Shown: positions 35,079 through 43,509, counted from the first letter of the stretch. The stretch is 64,000 bases of DNA from Candidatus Zhuqueibacterota bacterium (GCA_022616415.1 JAKEEU010000031.1:186001-250000); one strand, 5' to 3'. Notes: generated from the sequence alone by a model not told the origin. Numbers and translations: made by a program.

Positions 35079-36425
35079 ATGAACAAACCTCGATCATCCA
35101 ATAACAAAAAGCCAAAAGAATCGGCAAAGGGGATTACGGCTATTTCGGTACGCGGATACAAATCTCTCTTCGATGAATGCCATCTTGAAATTCGCCCACT
35201 GACGATGTTGGCTGGTGCGAACAGCTCGGGCAAATCGAGCGCAATGCAGCCACTGTTGTTGCTCAAACAGACGTTGGAAGCCAGTTATGATCCAGGAGCG
35301 TTGTTGCTCAATGGCCCTAATGTAAGGTTTACTTCCGTTGACCAACTCTTGTCACTGGTGGCCGGCAAAAGAACGAGCGAAGAATTCATGATTAGATTGG
35401 AGGTTGACGGCAGGCGATATCTTGCTAATACTTTTAAAAAACACCAAAGAAAACACATTGAACTGGCTAAGATGGAATATTATGATGGAAACATATCAAA
35501 CGTTCTGCGGCCGGAAATGACCACTAAGAAATTTGTTGGAGCTGGCATCAAACCGTTTGAGGTTTTTTATGCAACGCTTTCGAGTGAAGAGAAAGAGCAA
35601 GTTGAGTGGGGTATAGGCCGCACGAAATGCTTTTTGAATTATGAATTGCGTTATCAAGGTGAAAAAATCCTCGAATTGCCAGTAATTGATTTAAACGATC
35701 CCATCGAACGTCATATTCGCGAAATCATACATGTGCCCGGCTTACGGGGAAATCCGGAACGTGCATATAAAACCACTGCCATCGATTCCCAATTTCCTGG
35801 CACCTTCGAGAATTATGTTGCCAGCGTGGTAAATCATTGGCAACTTACAGAAGACCGCCGCCTCAGAAACTTGGGGAATGCACTTGAAACGCTTGCTTTG
35901 ACTTGGAAAGTAGAGGCTGAACAAGTTGATGGCACCCAGGTCGAACTTCATGTTGGCCGCTTGCCACATGGTTCTCGAAGCGGGTTGAAAGATATGGTCA
36001 GTATTGCCGACGTTGGTTTCGGCGTGTCGCAAACGTTGCCCGTACTCGTCGCCCTACTCACGGCGGAAGCGGGGCAATTAGTTTACTTGGAACAACCAGA
36101 GATTCACCTGCATCCTCGTGCCCAAGTCGCGTTAGCACAAGTGCTGGCCGATGCGGCAAATCGTGGTGTTCGTGTGGTTGCAGAAACGCACAGTTCCTTA
36201 CTGTTATTGGGGGTACAATCTTTGGTCGCGGAACGCAAAATTTCTCCTAACAAGATAAAACTTCACTGGTTCAAACGGCGCAATGACGGTGTCACAGAAG
36301 TTACGAGCGCCGATCTGGACGAAGCCGGCGCTTTTGGGGACTGGCCGGAAGATTTTGCCGACGTTGCTCTGGAAACAGAGAGCCGCTATCTTGACGCCGC
36401 TGAATTACGCCGGGGGACACAGTGA
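35079..36425 (+). CDS. AAA_21/OLD-like ABC-type ATPase, candidate defence ATPase
   Basis: 448 residues. Walker A is MLAGANSSGKSSAMQPLLLLKQ (about 40-60). The long middle (~80-300) is helical and poorly conserved. An ABC signature-like segment is IADVGFGVSQTLPVLVALL, Walker B is QLVYLEQPEIHLHPRAQ and the switch His is in VAETHSSLLLLGVQ (~365). This is the SMC/ABC-like layout used by OLD-family, Septu PtuA, PARIS AriA and related immune ATPases; DUF3696-type proteins are the closest pattern. It ends 1 bp before a PIN-like nuclease gene, as expected for an ATPase that licenses a nuclease. Lower GC than the housekeeping genes suggests transfer. Confidence 0.85.
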   Translation: MNKPRSSNNKKPKESAKGITAISVRGYKSLFDECHLEIRPLTMLAGANSSGKSSAMQPLLLLKQTLEASYDPGALLLNGPNVRFTSVDQLLSLVAGKRTSEEFMIRLEVDGRRYLANTFKKHQRKHIELAKMEYYDGNISNVLRPEMTTKKFVGAGIKPFEVFYATLSSEEKEQVEWGIGRTKCFLNYELRYQGEKILELPVIDLNDPIERHIREIIHVPGLRGNPERAYKTTAIDSQFPGTFENYVASVVNHWQLTEDRRLRNLGNALETLALTWKVEAEQVDGTQVELHVGRLPHGSRSGLKDMVSIADVGFGVSQTLPVLVALLTAEAGQLVYLEQPEIHLHPRAQVALAQVLADAANRGVRVVAETHSSLLLLGVQSLVAERKISPNKIKLHWFKRRNDGVTEVTSADLDEAGAFGDWPEDFADVALETESRYLDAAELRRGTQ

Positions 36426-36426
36426 T

Positions 36427-36972
36427 ATGCCAACTAAAATTTCGAGGCGTCTCGTTATCGACGCTTCTATTGCCCACGCTTCCGGTGGAGAGGAAGCCAC
36501 CTTTCCAACTTCCAAGAATTGTCGTGATTTTCTCATAGCGGTTAGAACAATATGTCACCGCATCGTGATGACAACTGCTATAATTGAAGAATGGAACAAT
36601 CATCAGTCAAATTTTACCCGCCGTTGGCGTGTCTCGATGGAAGCAAGAAAGAAGGTGAATCGCCTTAACGCTCCGATCAATAAAAAGCTACGGGATAAAA
36701 TCAAAGAAATCGCCACAAATGAAAAGGCTCGTGAAGCCATGTTCAAAGACATTCACCTCGTCGAAGCCGCGAAAGCCACGGATCAAATCGTGGTCGCGCT
36801 TGATGAGACAGTGAGAGATCTTTTTGCCTCCATATCACGAAGCATTGGCGAGATGAGAAACATTGTTTGGGTAAACCCAGATAAAACAGAAGAGCAACCC
36901 ATTTCTTGGTTGGAAAATGGTGCCAAGCCGGAAAAAAGGCGAATGCTTGGCCTCGGAGGGAAAAGCAAATAA
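36427..36972 (+). CDS. PIN-like nuclease, partner of the upstream ATPase
   Basis: 181 residues from ATG 36427 (the open frame runs 144 bp further upstream inside the ATPase gene, without signals). The PIN-like acidic residues are visible: Asp in RRLVIDASIAHASGG (~12), Glu in VMTTAIIEEWNNH (~57) and Asp in QIVVALDETVRDLFAS (~128). PIN domains are metal-dependent ribonucleases, commonly toxins. One base separates it from the ATPase stop, and the next gene starts one base after its own stop, so all three are cotranslated. I do not know a described immune system with exactly this ATPase + PIN + HTH order. Confidence 0.75.
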   Translation: MPTKISRRLVIDASIAHASGGEEATFPTSKNCRDFLIAVRTICHRIVMTTAIIEEWNNHQSNFTRRWRVSMEARKKVNRLNAPINKKLRDKIKEIATNEKAREAMFKDIHLVEAAKATDQIVVALDETVRDLFASISRSIGEMRNIVWVNPDKTEEQPISWLENGAKPEKRRMLGLGGKSK

Positions 36973-37212
36973 ATGACTGCTCGCTATACTCCGCGTCAAG
37001 GCCAGTTTCTCGCCTTCATTTATTACTATACCAAAATTCACGGACAGCCACCTGCTGAGGCTGACATACAGCGGTATTTCAAAGTTTCACCACCTTCAGT
37101 ACATCAGATGATTTTGACGCTGGAGAAAAATCAACTCATCGAGCGGGTACCAGGAAAAGCGCGCTCGATTCGCCTGTTGCTACCACGGGAAGACTTGCCG
37201 GATTTGAAGTGA
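36973..37212 (+). CDS. LexA-like winged-helix DNA-binding protein
   Basis: 79 residues. The pattern YTPRQGQFLAFIYYYTKIHG, PPAEADIQRYFKVSPPSVHQ, MILTLEKNQLIERVPGKARS and IRLLLP is that of the LexA N-terminal DNA-binding domain without the autocleavage domain. The recognition helix would be SPPSVHQMILTLEK. It starts immediately after the PIN gene stop at 36972 and probably represses the operon through the palindrome at 35027-35060. Free-standing LexA-like HTH proteins of this size often act as small local regulators. Confidence 0.78.
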   Translation: MTARYTPRQGQFLAFIYYYTKIHGQPPAEADIQRYFKVSPPSVHQMILTLEKNQLIERVPGKARSIRLLLPREDLPDLK

Positions 37213-37253
37213 GTTTTTTTACGTCTTACGCTTCACGCTTTACGCCTCACATT

Positions 37254-37590
37254 TCACCCCAACCTCTCTAACATCGAATACAACTTCCGCCGCGTAATGC
37301 CGAGCAGCTTCGCCGCTTTGCTCTTGTTCCCGCCGGCTTTTTCGATGGCGCGGTGGATGAGTTTCTTCTCGATGTCTTCGAGCACGATGCCTTCGTCGGG
37401 AAGATCGAATTGCGTCGGGAGCTTTTGAATGCCTTGAATGTGGGGCGGCAAGTCGGAGAGTTCAATGGGCCGGTCGCCGGCCATGATGATGGAGCGCTCA
37501 ACCACATTTTCCAGCTCACGCACGTTGCCGGGCCACTGATACAGACGTAATTTTTCTAAAGCTCCGGCCGTAATGCCGTGCGCATCAAAA
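37254..37590 (-). pseudogene. 3' fragment of an NtrC-type regulator gene (copy of 40645 end)
   Basis: The reverse strand reads DAHGITAGALEKLRL, WPGNVRELENVVERSIIMAG and on to SKAAKLLGITRRKLYSML, ending ERLG. It aligns base for base with the last ~340 bp of the intact regulator at 40645-41988 at roughly 85-90% identity by eye, including bases just beyond the stop. Only the end of the AAA domain and the Fis-type HTH are present. The two copies face the same way and bracket the methyltransferase/nuclease pair. Confidence 0.8.
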
Positions 37591-37678
37591 AAACCTTCAA
37601 TGTCAAATGTTCACACTTCGGCAAAGAGAAACGAATCCTGGTTAAATGATTGAATGGGTCGGGGTAATTCTGTTCCGA
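37589..37678 (-). pseudogene. Relic of a T9SS C-terminal sorting domain joined to the NtrC fragment
   Basis: Reading SEQNYPDPFNHLTRIRFSLP then KCEHLTLKVF, this matches the first half of a Por/FlgD sorting domain (SQNYPNPFNPxTxIxFxLP). The match stops exactly where the NtrC-like text begins (~37589), marking a deletion or recombination joint between two unrelated genes. Nothing upstream of it matches a passenger protein. Confidence 0.65.
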
Positions 37679-37813
37679 TGAAATTGCACAGAGCAAAGAA
37701 ACTTGACAAGACGATAATAATATATTATATTGAACAATGATTGTCAAGACCGTTATGGGCAGGTAACAAAGTGTTCTGGCTGTAAGGAGCGCTCAAGAGT
37801 GTGAGGGTATCAA

Positions 37814-39511
37814 ATGAATTTTATGGAAAATGAATCGCCGACGAAACTGCGCGGTGGGTATTACACCGACGCGCGTCTTGCTCGGTTTCTGACGAAATGG
37901 GTGTTCGCGATAAAGCCGCGAAGGGTGTTGGAGCCGAGTTGTGGGGATGGAATCTTCTTCGAGGTCATGGGCAAAGTTCCAAATGAACAGCTTGAATATG
38001 TGTTGGGTTTCGAGATCAAGCCAAGTGAAGCAGCAAAGGCGAAAGAGCGCGGCAGGACTTTCCTTAAAATAGAGCCGGATATACGTACCCGCGACTTTTT
38101 GTATTGGGCCTTGATTAGATTTCCATCAGGGGAAAAATTTGATGGCGTTTTGGGAAATCCCCCATATATCCGTTACCAATACTTGGATGAGAATCTGCAG
38201 AACATAGCCGAGGCAATTTTCAGATATCATTCATTGCCATTCACTAGACACACAAATGCTTGGGTTCCTTTCGTCGTTGCTTCCGTCTCTTTATTAAGCC
38301 CAGGGGGCAGGCTGGGAATGGTGCTTCCCTCCGAGTTACTTCACGTCTTACACGCCCAATCATTGCGGAACTTCTTGGCTGAGGAATGCGAGAGAATACT
38401 TATTATCGATCCGAACGAACTCTGGTTCGAAAATGCCTTGCAGGGCGCAATCATACTTCTTGCCCAGAAGAAGAAATCGCGGAATAGCGCATGTAAAGGC
38501 CTTGGAATAGTGCAGACTAAATCAAACAGCTTTCTTGATTCGGATCCAGCAGGGATATTTGATGGCGTGGAGTATCTCAATGGAGAAACAATCGAAGGCA
38601 AATGGTTGCAAGCACTGCTTAGCAAAAAAGAACGCGAGCTTTTGTCTAGCATCAAACATAGAAAAGACGTATTTCGCTTTGACTCGCTGGCTGAGGTCGA
38701 TGTCGGTATAGTCACGGGCGCAAACAATTTCTTTCTTGTCAGCGACGAGGTTGTGGAAAAATTCGGGTTGCAGAATTGGGCGCACCCGATGTTTGGACGA
38801 AGCGAGCACGTTGAAGGAGTGATCTACAGCAAAGCTTCGCATGCAGCTAATCGACAGAACGGCTTGCCGACGAACTTTATATGGTTTGGGGATGAACCGA
38901 TTGATAAATTCCCCAAAACCGTGAGAGTCTATATAGAGTCTGGTGAGCGAGAAGGCTTGCACACTCGCTACAAATGTCGCGTCAGGAAGCCTTGGTACAG
39001 TGTGCCGTCAGTGTATTTCGCTCCAGTCGGTATGCTCAAAAGGGCGCATGAATTTCCGAGGTTGATACTGAACCGTGCGAAAGCATTTACTACCGATACT
39101 GCTTATCGCATAAAACCTAAAACTATTTCAGATGAAAAATTGGTATTCTCATTTTTAAATAGCTTGACAGCTCTAACGGCGGAGCTTGAAGGGAGGCACT
39201 ATGGCGGCGGCGTTTTGGAATTGGTGCCATCCGAAATTGAGAGACTTCTTGTTCCAATTGTGCGAATGGAAAAGGGGGACTTGGAAAAGCTGGACGACAG
39301 TATGAGATCGGACGAAAGTGCGGAAGAATTGCTTGCAAGGCAGGATAAAAAAATTCTGCGTGACATTGGTTTAACAAGCAGTGAAATAGATATTATCTTC
39401 TCAGCATGGAATCGGTTGAGGCTGAGACGACAAAGAGCGACGGAAGAAAAGGCATCAAAACTTATTAGTGGAACTAATCGATTTCAACAAGAAATTGTTG
39501 TGGATTGTTGA
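37814..39511 (+). CDS. N6-adenine DNA methyltransferase (Eco57I/TaqI-like)
   Basis: 565 residues with a GAGGGT site. An AdoMet motif I region is VLEPSCGDGIFFEVMG (~37-52), motif X-like start is KLRGGYYTDARLARFLT, and catalytic motif IV is VLGNPPYIRY (~112), diagnostic of gamma-class N6 methylases. The C-terminal half (~290-500) looks like a TaqI-type specificity domain (VGIVTGANNFFLVSDE, RLILNRAKAFTTDTAYRI). It modifies adenine in a specific site. The convergent gene 39474-40613 overlaps its last 38 bp and encodes a PLD-type nuclease, so the pair reads as a restriction-modification system. The gene is AT-richer than the surroundings. Confidence 0.92.
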   Translation: MNFMENESPTKLRGGYYTDARLARFLTKWVFAIKPRRVLEPSCGDGIFFEVMGKVPNEQLEYVLGFEIKPSEAAKAKERGRTFLKIEPDIRTRDFLYWALIRFPSGEKFDGVLGNPPYIRYQYLDENLQNIAEAIFRYHSLPFTRHTNAWVPFVVASVSLLSPGGRLGMVLPSELLHVLHAQSLRNFLAEECERILIIDPNELWFENALQGAIILLAQKKKSRNSACKGLGIVQTKSNSFLDSDPAGIFDGVEYLNGETIEGKWLQALLSKKERELLSSIKHRKDVFRFDSLAEVDVGIVTGANNFFLVSDEVVEKFGLQNWAHPMFGRSEHVEGVIYSKASHAANRQNGLPTNFIWFGDEPIDKFPKTVRVYIESGEREGLHTRYKCRVRKPWYSVPSVYFAPVGMLKRAHEFPRLILNRAKAFTTDTAYRIKPKTISDEKLVFSFLNSLTALTAELEGRHYGGGVLELVPSEIERLLVPIVRMEKGDLEKLDDSMRSDESAEELLARQDKKILRDIGLTSSEIDIIFSAWNRLRLRRQRATEEKASKLISGTNRFQQEIVVDC

Positions 39512-40613
39512 TTCGTTGGTAAAGCCGGAATTCACGTCCAAGCAAGTCACGATGCGCAACAAAATCTTTGGCGACTCCCCAATGTATTTGGGTCATCGCA
39601 TTTAGTTGCTCGTAAGAGCGGGTATCGGTGCGGCTATTGTGCGTCAGCTTCAAATTGTATTTTCCAAGATTGATGCCTTTGATGATGATTTCAAATTCAG
39701 CTTCCGCCCTTTCAAGGTGACTCAAGGATGGTTGGGAATCTCTTCTCCAATCCAAAGCACAAAAAATTTTTTGCCTGAAATGGCTTCTTTGATCTATCCC
39801 TTCAATTTTTCCTTTCTTTAGTAGCATTGAACCGGTGGGATTCGTAGTCAGTCCGGTCGGTATATTTAAATCCCTCTCAGTTAGTCCTTTACTTACCCAG
39901 ACAAGAACCCAACCATCATGTACCGGAGGAATTATTCTGCGTTTTGGGGGCTTGATCACAGGTTCTCGCCGATTTCTGAATAGCTTGATCATCGGAAGTT
40001 GATCTCGCCACTTACCTTGCACTCGTGCAGCGCCTCGAATTGGTTGCGCTATACTTTCGTCCTCGACCCTCCCTTGTCTGAGCATGCGAGTGATATCTGT
40101 TTTCTTCTGCACTGCCACAACGTGCTCAGGGAAATTATCCTGCAAGGATGTTATAGAAGAAACCAAATCGCCAAGAAACTGTTCATCGCCATGGTCTTGC
40201 CGATTTATTGCGAGTAAGGTGCTCGCTTCAATATTTTGGTGCAGACCAGAGAGAGTAAGATTCGCGCTTCCAATAATAACCCTGCCCTCACTATCGTTGA
40301 ATGATATATATGCTTTGGGGTGGAATATTGTTGATGTGGAACCTGTGTCAACCGAGTAAATCTTAACTTTCAGGTCAAGAAGAGCAAACAAACCCTGTGC
40401 AGAGGTGATGCCATTGCGGATACCAGCATAAATAACAGTTCGGCGGCTGTGTTGTTTGATAAAGTCACGAATCTGCCAAACACCGTTTTCTCGAACGAAC
40501 GCAACACCAAATATCATTTTGTCGAGAGGATCAATCTCAAGAAATGTGCGTATCGCTGTCTCGTGATCGTTATGTTGGCGGATGCCTTGGAAGAGAAACT
40601 TTGGCTTTGCCAT
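39474..40613 (-). CDS. PLD-family restriction endonuclease (NgoFVII/BfiI-like)
   Basis: 379 residues. One HKD half-site is present: STSTIFHPKAYISFNDSEGR followed by VIIGSANLTLSGLHQNIE (~98-130), the H-x-K ... S/GSxN pattern of NgoFVII- and BfiI-type nucleases, which dimerise to form the active site and cut DNA without Mg2+. The C-terminal ~150 residues (GWVLVWVSKGLTERDL, then the RSYEQLNAM segment) likely form the DNA recognition domain, as in NgoFVII. Tail-to-tail overlap with the methyltransferase (39474-39511) is common in type II systems. Sequence specificity cannot be read. Confidence 0.85.
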   Translation of the reverse strand: MAKPKFLFQGIRQHNDHETAIRTFLEIDPLDKMIFGVAFVRENGVWQIRDFIKQHSRRTVIYAGIRNGITSAQGLFALLDLKVKIYSVDTGSTSTIFHPKAYISFNDSEGRVIIGSANLTLSGLHQNIEASTLLAINRQDHGDEQFLGDLVSSITSLQDNFPEHVVAVQKKTDITRMLRQGRVEDESIAQPIRGAARVQGKWRDQLPMIKLFRNRREPVIKPPKRRIIPPVHDGWVLVWVSKGLTERDLNIPTGLTTNPTGSMLLKKGKIEGIDQRSHFRQKIFCALDWRRDSQPSLSHLERAEAEFEIIIKGINLGKYNLKLTHNSRTDTRSYEQLNAMTQIHWGVAKDFVAHRDLLGREFRLYQRINNPQQFLVEID

Positions 40614-40644
40614 TAAGATTCCTTTAATCTGAAAATGTCAATTC

Positions 40645-41988
40645 TCACCCCAACCTCTCCAACATCGAATACAACTTCCGCCTTGTGATGCCGAGCAGCT
40701 TCGCAGCTTTGCTCTTGTTGCCGCCGGCTTTCTCGATGGCGCGGTGTATAAGCTTCTTTTCGATGTCTTCGAGCACGATGCCTTCGTCGGGGAGATCGAA
40801 GGCCGTCGGCAACTTTTGGATGCCTTGAATATGTGGCGGCAGATCGGTCACTTCGATAGGCCGGTCGCCCGCCATGATGGTGGAGCGCTCGACGACGTTT
40901 TCCAACTCGCGCACATTGCCGGGCCAGGGATACATGCGGAGCTTCTCCAAAGCCTCGGCACTGATGCCATGCGGATCGCGTCCGGCGCGCTTCAAAAAGT
41001 GGCTCACAAGATCAGGCAAGTCTTCCAAGCGCTTGCGCAACGCCGGAACGGAAAGGGGAAAGACATTGATGCGATAATAAAAGTCTTCACGAAAATTTCC
41101 TTCTTTCACGGCGATTTCCAGATCACGGTTCGTCGCCGCAATGACGCGGGCTTTCACCGGAATTTGCTCGTGGCCGCCGAGGTGGATGATCTGGCGGTTC
41201 TGCAACGCGCGGAGAAGTTTGACTTGGATGGTCGTGGCAACTTCGCCGATCTCATCCAGAAAAATCGTGCCCTCGCCGGCGGTCTCAAAGAGACCCAACT
41301 TGCGTTTTTCCGCGCCGGTGAACGCGCCTTTCTCGTAACCGAACAACTCACTCTCCAACAGCGTCTCCGGCAGCGCCGCGCAGTTGATGGCGACGAACGG
41401 TTTTTCCGCGCGCGGACTGAGATAGTGAATCGCTTGCGCGACGAGTTCCTTGCCGGTGCCGCTTTCGCCGCGAATGAGCACCGTGGCATCACTCGGCGCG
41501 ACTTTGTGAACCATTTTATAAACTTCCTGCATCACGCCGCTCTGCCCCACCATGTTGTCGATGGAATAACGTTGCTGCAATTCCTGCTTCAGCGAGCGAT
41601 TTTCATTGGCGAGCGCTTTCTTTTCAAAAATGTGGCGAATCTTGACCTTAAGCTCGTCAATCTCAAACGGCTTGATGATGTAATCGTAAGCGCCTCGCTT
41701 CATGGCTTCGACCGCGGTTTGGGCGGTGGCATACGCCGTCATCAAAATAACCTCGCATTGCGGATAACGCTTTTTAGCGAAATCCAAAACCTGCAATCCC
41801 GACTTGTCGGGACCCTCCATTTTCAAATCCGTCAACACCACGTCGTAAGCGTGCGTATCCAGGGCGTTCATCGCCGTGGTGCCACTGGTGGCAGTCGCAA
41901 TGGCGTAACCTTCCGGTTCCAGCGCCGCTTTCAAAACTGCTGTCATCCGGGCTTCGTCGTCAACAATCAGAATCGTGCGTTCGGTCAT
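40645..41988 (-). CDS. Sigma54-dependent NtrC-family response regulator
   Basis: 447 residues from ATG 41988 (the frame extends 30 codons through a repeat spacer). Receiver ~1-120 with acceptor Asp in VVLTDLKM. The following loop reads EGPDKSGLQVL, two residues longer than usual, because DNA 41797-41812 is a TCCCGAC-TT-GTCGGGA palindrome. AAA+ domain ~140-370: GESGTGKE (Walker A), GAFTGAEKR (sigma54 contact), VFLDEIGE-like Walker B (TIFLDEIGEV) and arginine finger region. Fis HTH ~430-447+ (KSKAAKLLGITRRKLYSML). Partner is the NtrB-like kinase encoded just upstream at 42094-43437. Target promoters need sigma54; none identified here. Confidence 0.93.
   Translation of the reverse strand: MTERTILIVDDEARMTAVLKAALEPEGYAIATATSGTTAMNALDTHAYDVVLTDLKMEGPDKSGLQVLDFAKKRYPQCEVILMTAYATAQTAVEAMKRGAYDYIIKPFEIDELKVKIRHIFEKKALANENRSLKQELQQRYSIDNMVGQSGVMQEVYKMVHKVAPSDATVLIRGESGTGKELVAQAIHYLSPRAEKPFVAINCAALPETLLESELFGYEKGAFTGAEKRKLGLFETAGEGTIFLDEIGEVATTIQVKLLRALQNRQIIHLGGHEQIPVKARVIAATNRDLEIAVKEGNFREDFYYRINVFPLSVPALRKRLEDLPDLVSHFLKRAGRDPHGISAEALEKLRMYPWPGNVRELENVVERSTIMAGDRPIEVTDLPPHIQGIQKLPTAFDLPDEGIVLEDIEKKLIHRAIEKAGGNKSKAAKLLGITRRKLYSMLERLG
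41797..41812. repeat. Small palindrome inside the response-regulator coding sequence
   Basis: TCCCGAC-TT-GTCGGGA, perfect 7-bp arms, falls in the loop just after the phospho-acceptor and encodes PDKSG. The same arms with a 3-nt centre occur in the WD40 remnant at 51805-51821, where they coincide with a frame break. Confidence 0.6.
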
Positions 41989-42017
41989 ATCGCAAATTTC
42001 AAATTTGTGAATGTGCT

Positions 42018-42108
42018 GTGAATCATTGGATTGATGGATTGTTGGAATGATGGAGTGTTGGACACTGCATCGCAACATTAATCCGACAATCCATCAATCC
42101 ATAGTTTT
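42018..42108. repeat. GGATTG-word inverted-repeat spacer between kinase and regulator genes
   Basis: CATTGGATTGATGGATTGTT on one side is answered by ACAATCCATCAATCCAT at 42090-42106. The arms form a long imperfect hairpin; the distal arm supplies the stop codon of the kinase gene. It matches the arrays at 43448-43487 and 43994-44095. Confidence 0.7.
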
Positions 42109-43437
42109 TGGCAGCCACATGTGCATCGCCGTGCCTTTACCCTTTTCACTTTCCGCGGCGATGCGGCCGCCGTGCTTTTCGACGAGTTGCTTGCAAACCG
42201 CCAGGCCGAGGCCGCTGCCGCGGGTTTTGGTAGTAAAAAATGGCTCAAAAATTTTTTCGGGATCGGCAGGCAAGCCGGGGCCATTGTCTTGCACGACGAG
42301 GTGGGCCAATTGCTCGCCTTTTTCATTTTCTTCTTGCAAACACACTTCCACTACGCCTTTGCCTTCCATTGCCTGAACCGCATTCAAAAGCAGATTGAGC
42401 AACACCTGGGTGATCGCTTCTTCATCGTAACGCATGGGCAGAGACGGCATGGCGCGATTGAAATTCAAGGCGATGCCGTTGGCCTGCTCGTCACTGCGCA
42501 CCATCGTCAGCGCCTTCTCAATGGTTTTGACGAGATCGCTCTGCGATGCGTTGAGCTGGCGGTCGCGGGTGAGGCTGAGAAAATCGTTGACCAAGCGATT
42601 GAGCCGGTTCACTTCCGCCGGAATGAACTCGAACAGCTCGTCCGTCTGCGCCGGCTGTTCGTAGCGCTGGCGCAAAACGTAAGCCGTGCTCTTGATGATG
42701 CCCAGCGGATTTCGAATCTCATGGGCGACGGTCGCCGCCATCTGGCCCATGGTGGCAAGTCGTTCGGAGCGGCGCCAATTCTCTTGGGTTCGCAAAAAAA
42801 GCGAGATGGCGGTGTATAAAAAAACGGCGAAGATAATGAGCAAGCCAAAACTGGCGATACCACCAATCACGAGGCCGCGTTGAAAAGGCTGCAGTAAGTT
42901 AAGAAAATCGGCTTTGGCCTCGACCACGACGAGACAAGCGATTTGGCCGCGGCTGTCACGCACCGGCGCGTAAGCGGTCTTGAAACGATAGCCGGCAATC
43001 AAGCGCAGCGGCGAACTGGTTATCTCCCCTTTCCAGGCGCGGCTCACTTCATTGCTGTCCTCCTCAAGATAAAAAATCTCTTCGCCTGGCTCGAACAAAT
43101 CCTGGCTCGCTTTCAAACACACAAAATCCCGTTCGACGAGAAAAATGTTTTGAACGTTCACTTCTCCGGGCAATCTGTCGATGAGCAAATCAATGCTCGC
43201 TTTGGCGGTCAGGCGCTCGCCTCTGGAAATCAGATCCGGAAACGTCGTGGTTTGCACCTGCCTTCCGACCAGTCCGGCAATGGCGCTCAAACGGTTCTCG
43301 AGCTCTTCGTCAAGGGAACGGTTCAAACGGTTGAGAAAGAACCAGCTTCCAAAATTGAAAGCTGCCAACACGACGACGATCGTGATGATGACGGCGATGA
43401 CCAGCGTACGCGACGATTGAATTGATGAAAACCGCAT
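42094..43437 (-). CDS. NtrB-like membrane sensor histidine kinase
   Basis: 447 residues. Membrane helices at ~12-34 and ~190-213 enclose a ~155-residue periplasmic sensor (RQVQTTTFPDLISRGERLTA ... VVVEAKADFLNL), PAS/Cache-like. A short linker leads to HisKA (GQMAATVAHEIRNPLGIIKS; phospho-His ~244) and HATPase (N box LLNLLLNAVQAMEG, G1 VVQDNGPGLPAD, F box FEPFFTTKTRGSG, G2 GLGLAVCKQLVEKHGG). Kinases of this type phosphorylate NtrC-family regulators; the one at 40645-41988 follows directly. Signal unknown. Confidence 0.92.
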   Translation of the reverse strand: MRFSSIQSSRTLVIAVIITIVVVLAAFNFGSWFFLNRLNRSLDEELENRLSAIAGLVGRQVQTTTFPDLISRGERLTAKASIDLLIDRLPGEVNVQNIFLVERDFVCLKASQDLFEPGEEIFYLEEDSNEVSRAWKGEITSSPLRLIAGYRFKTAYAPVRDSRGQIACLVVVEAKADFLNLLQPFQRGLVIGGIASFGLLIIFAVFLYTAISLFLRTQENWRRSERLATMGQMAATVAHEIRNPLGIIKSTAYVLRQRYEQPAQTDELFEFIPAEVNRLNRLVNDFLSLTRDRQLNASQSDLVKTIEKALTMVRSDEQANGIALNFNRAMPSLPMRYDEEAITQVLLNLLLNAVQAMEGKGVVEVCLQEENEKGEQLAHLVVQDNGPGLPADPEKIFEPFFTTKTRGSGLGLAVCKQLVEKHGGRIAAESEKGKGTAMHMWLPKTMD

Positions 43438-43447
43438 GACAAGAATA

Positions 43448-43487
43448 GCCGGAGTAATGGAGTATTGGATTGTTGGATTAATGGAAA
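43448..43487. repeat. GGATTG-word spacer upstream of the kinase gene
   Basis: GCCGGAGTAATGGAGTATTG followed by GATTGTTGGATTAATGG repeats the TGGAT/TGGAG word four times in the gap between the DUF488 gene and the kinase gene. Only one arm is present, so no strong hairpin. Confidence 0.6.
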
Positions 43488-43509
43488 AGCAAAATCTCCC
43501 TATTACTCG

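Noticed and set aside
37254-37523. 89-codon 'regulator' as a functional small gene
   Set aside because: It begins mid-domain (GTG in WPGNVRELE) and is the tail of a longer gene, so it is a remnant.
40744-42021. 425-codon plus-strand frame opposite the NtrC-type gene
   Set aside because: Shadow produced by codon bias in the real gene; no domain.
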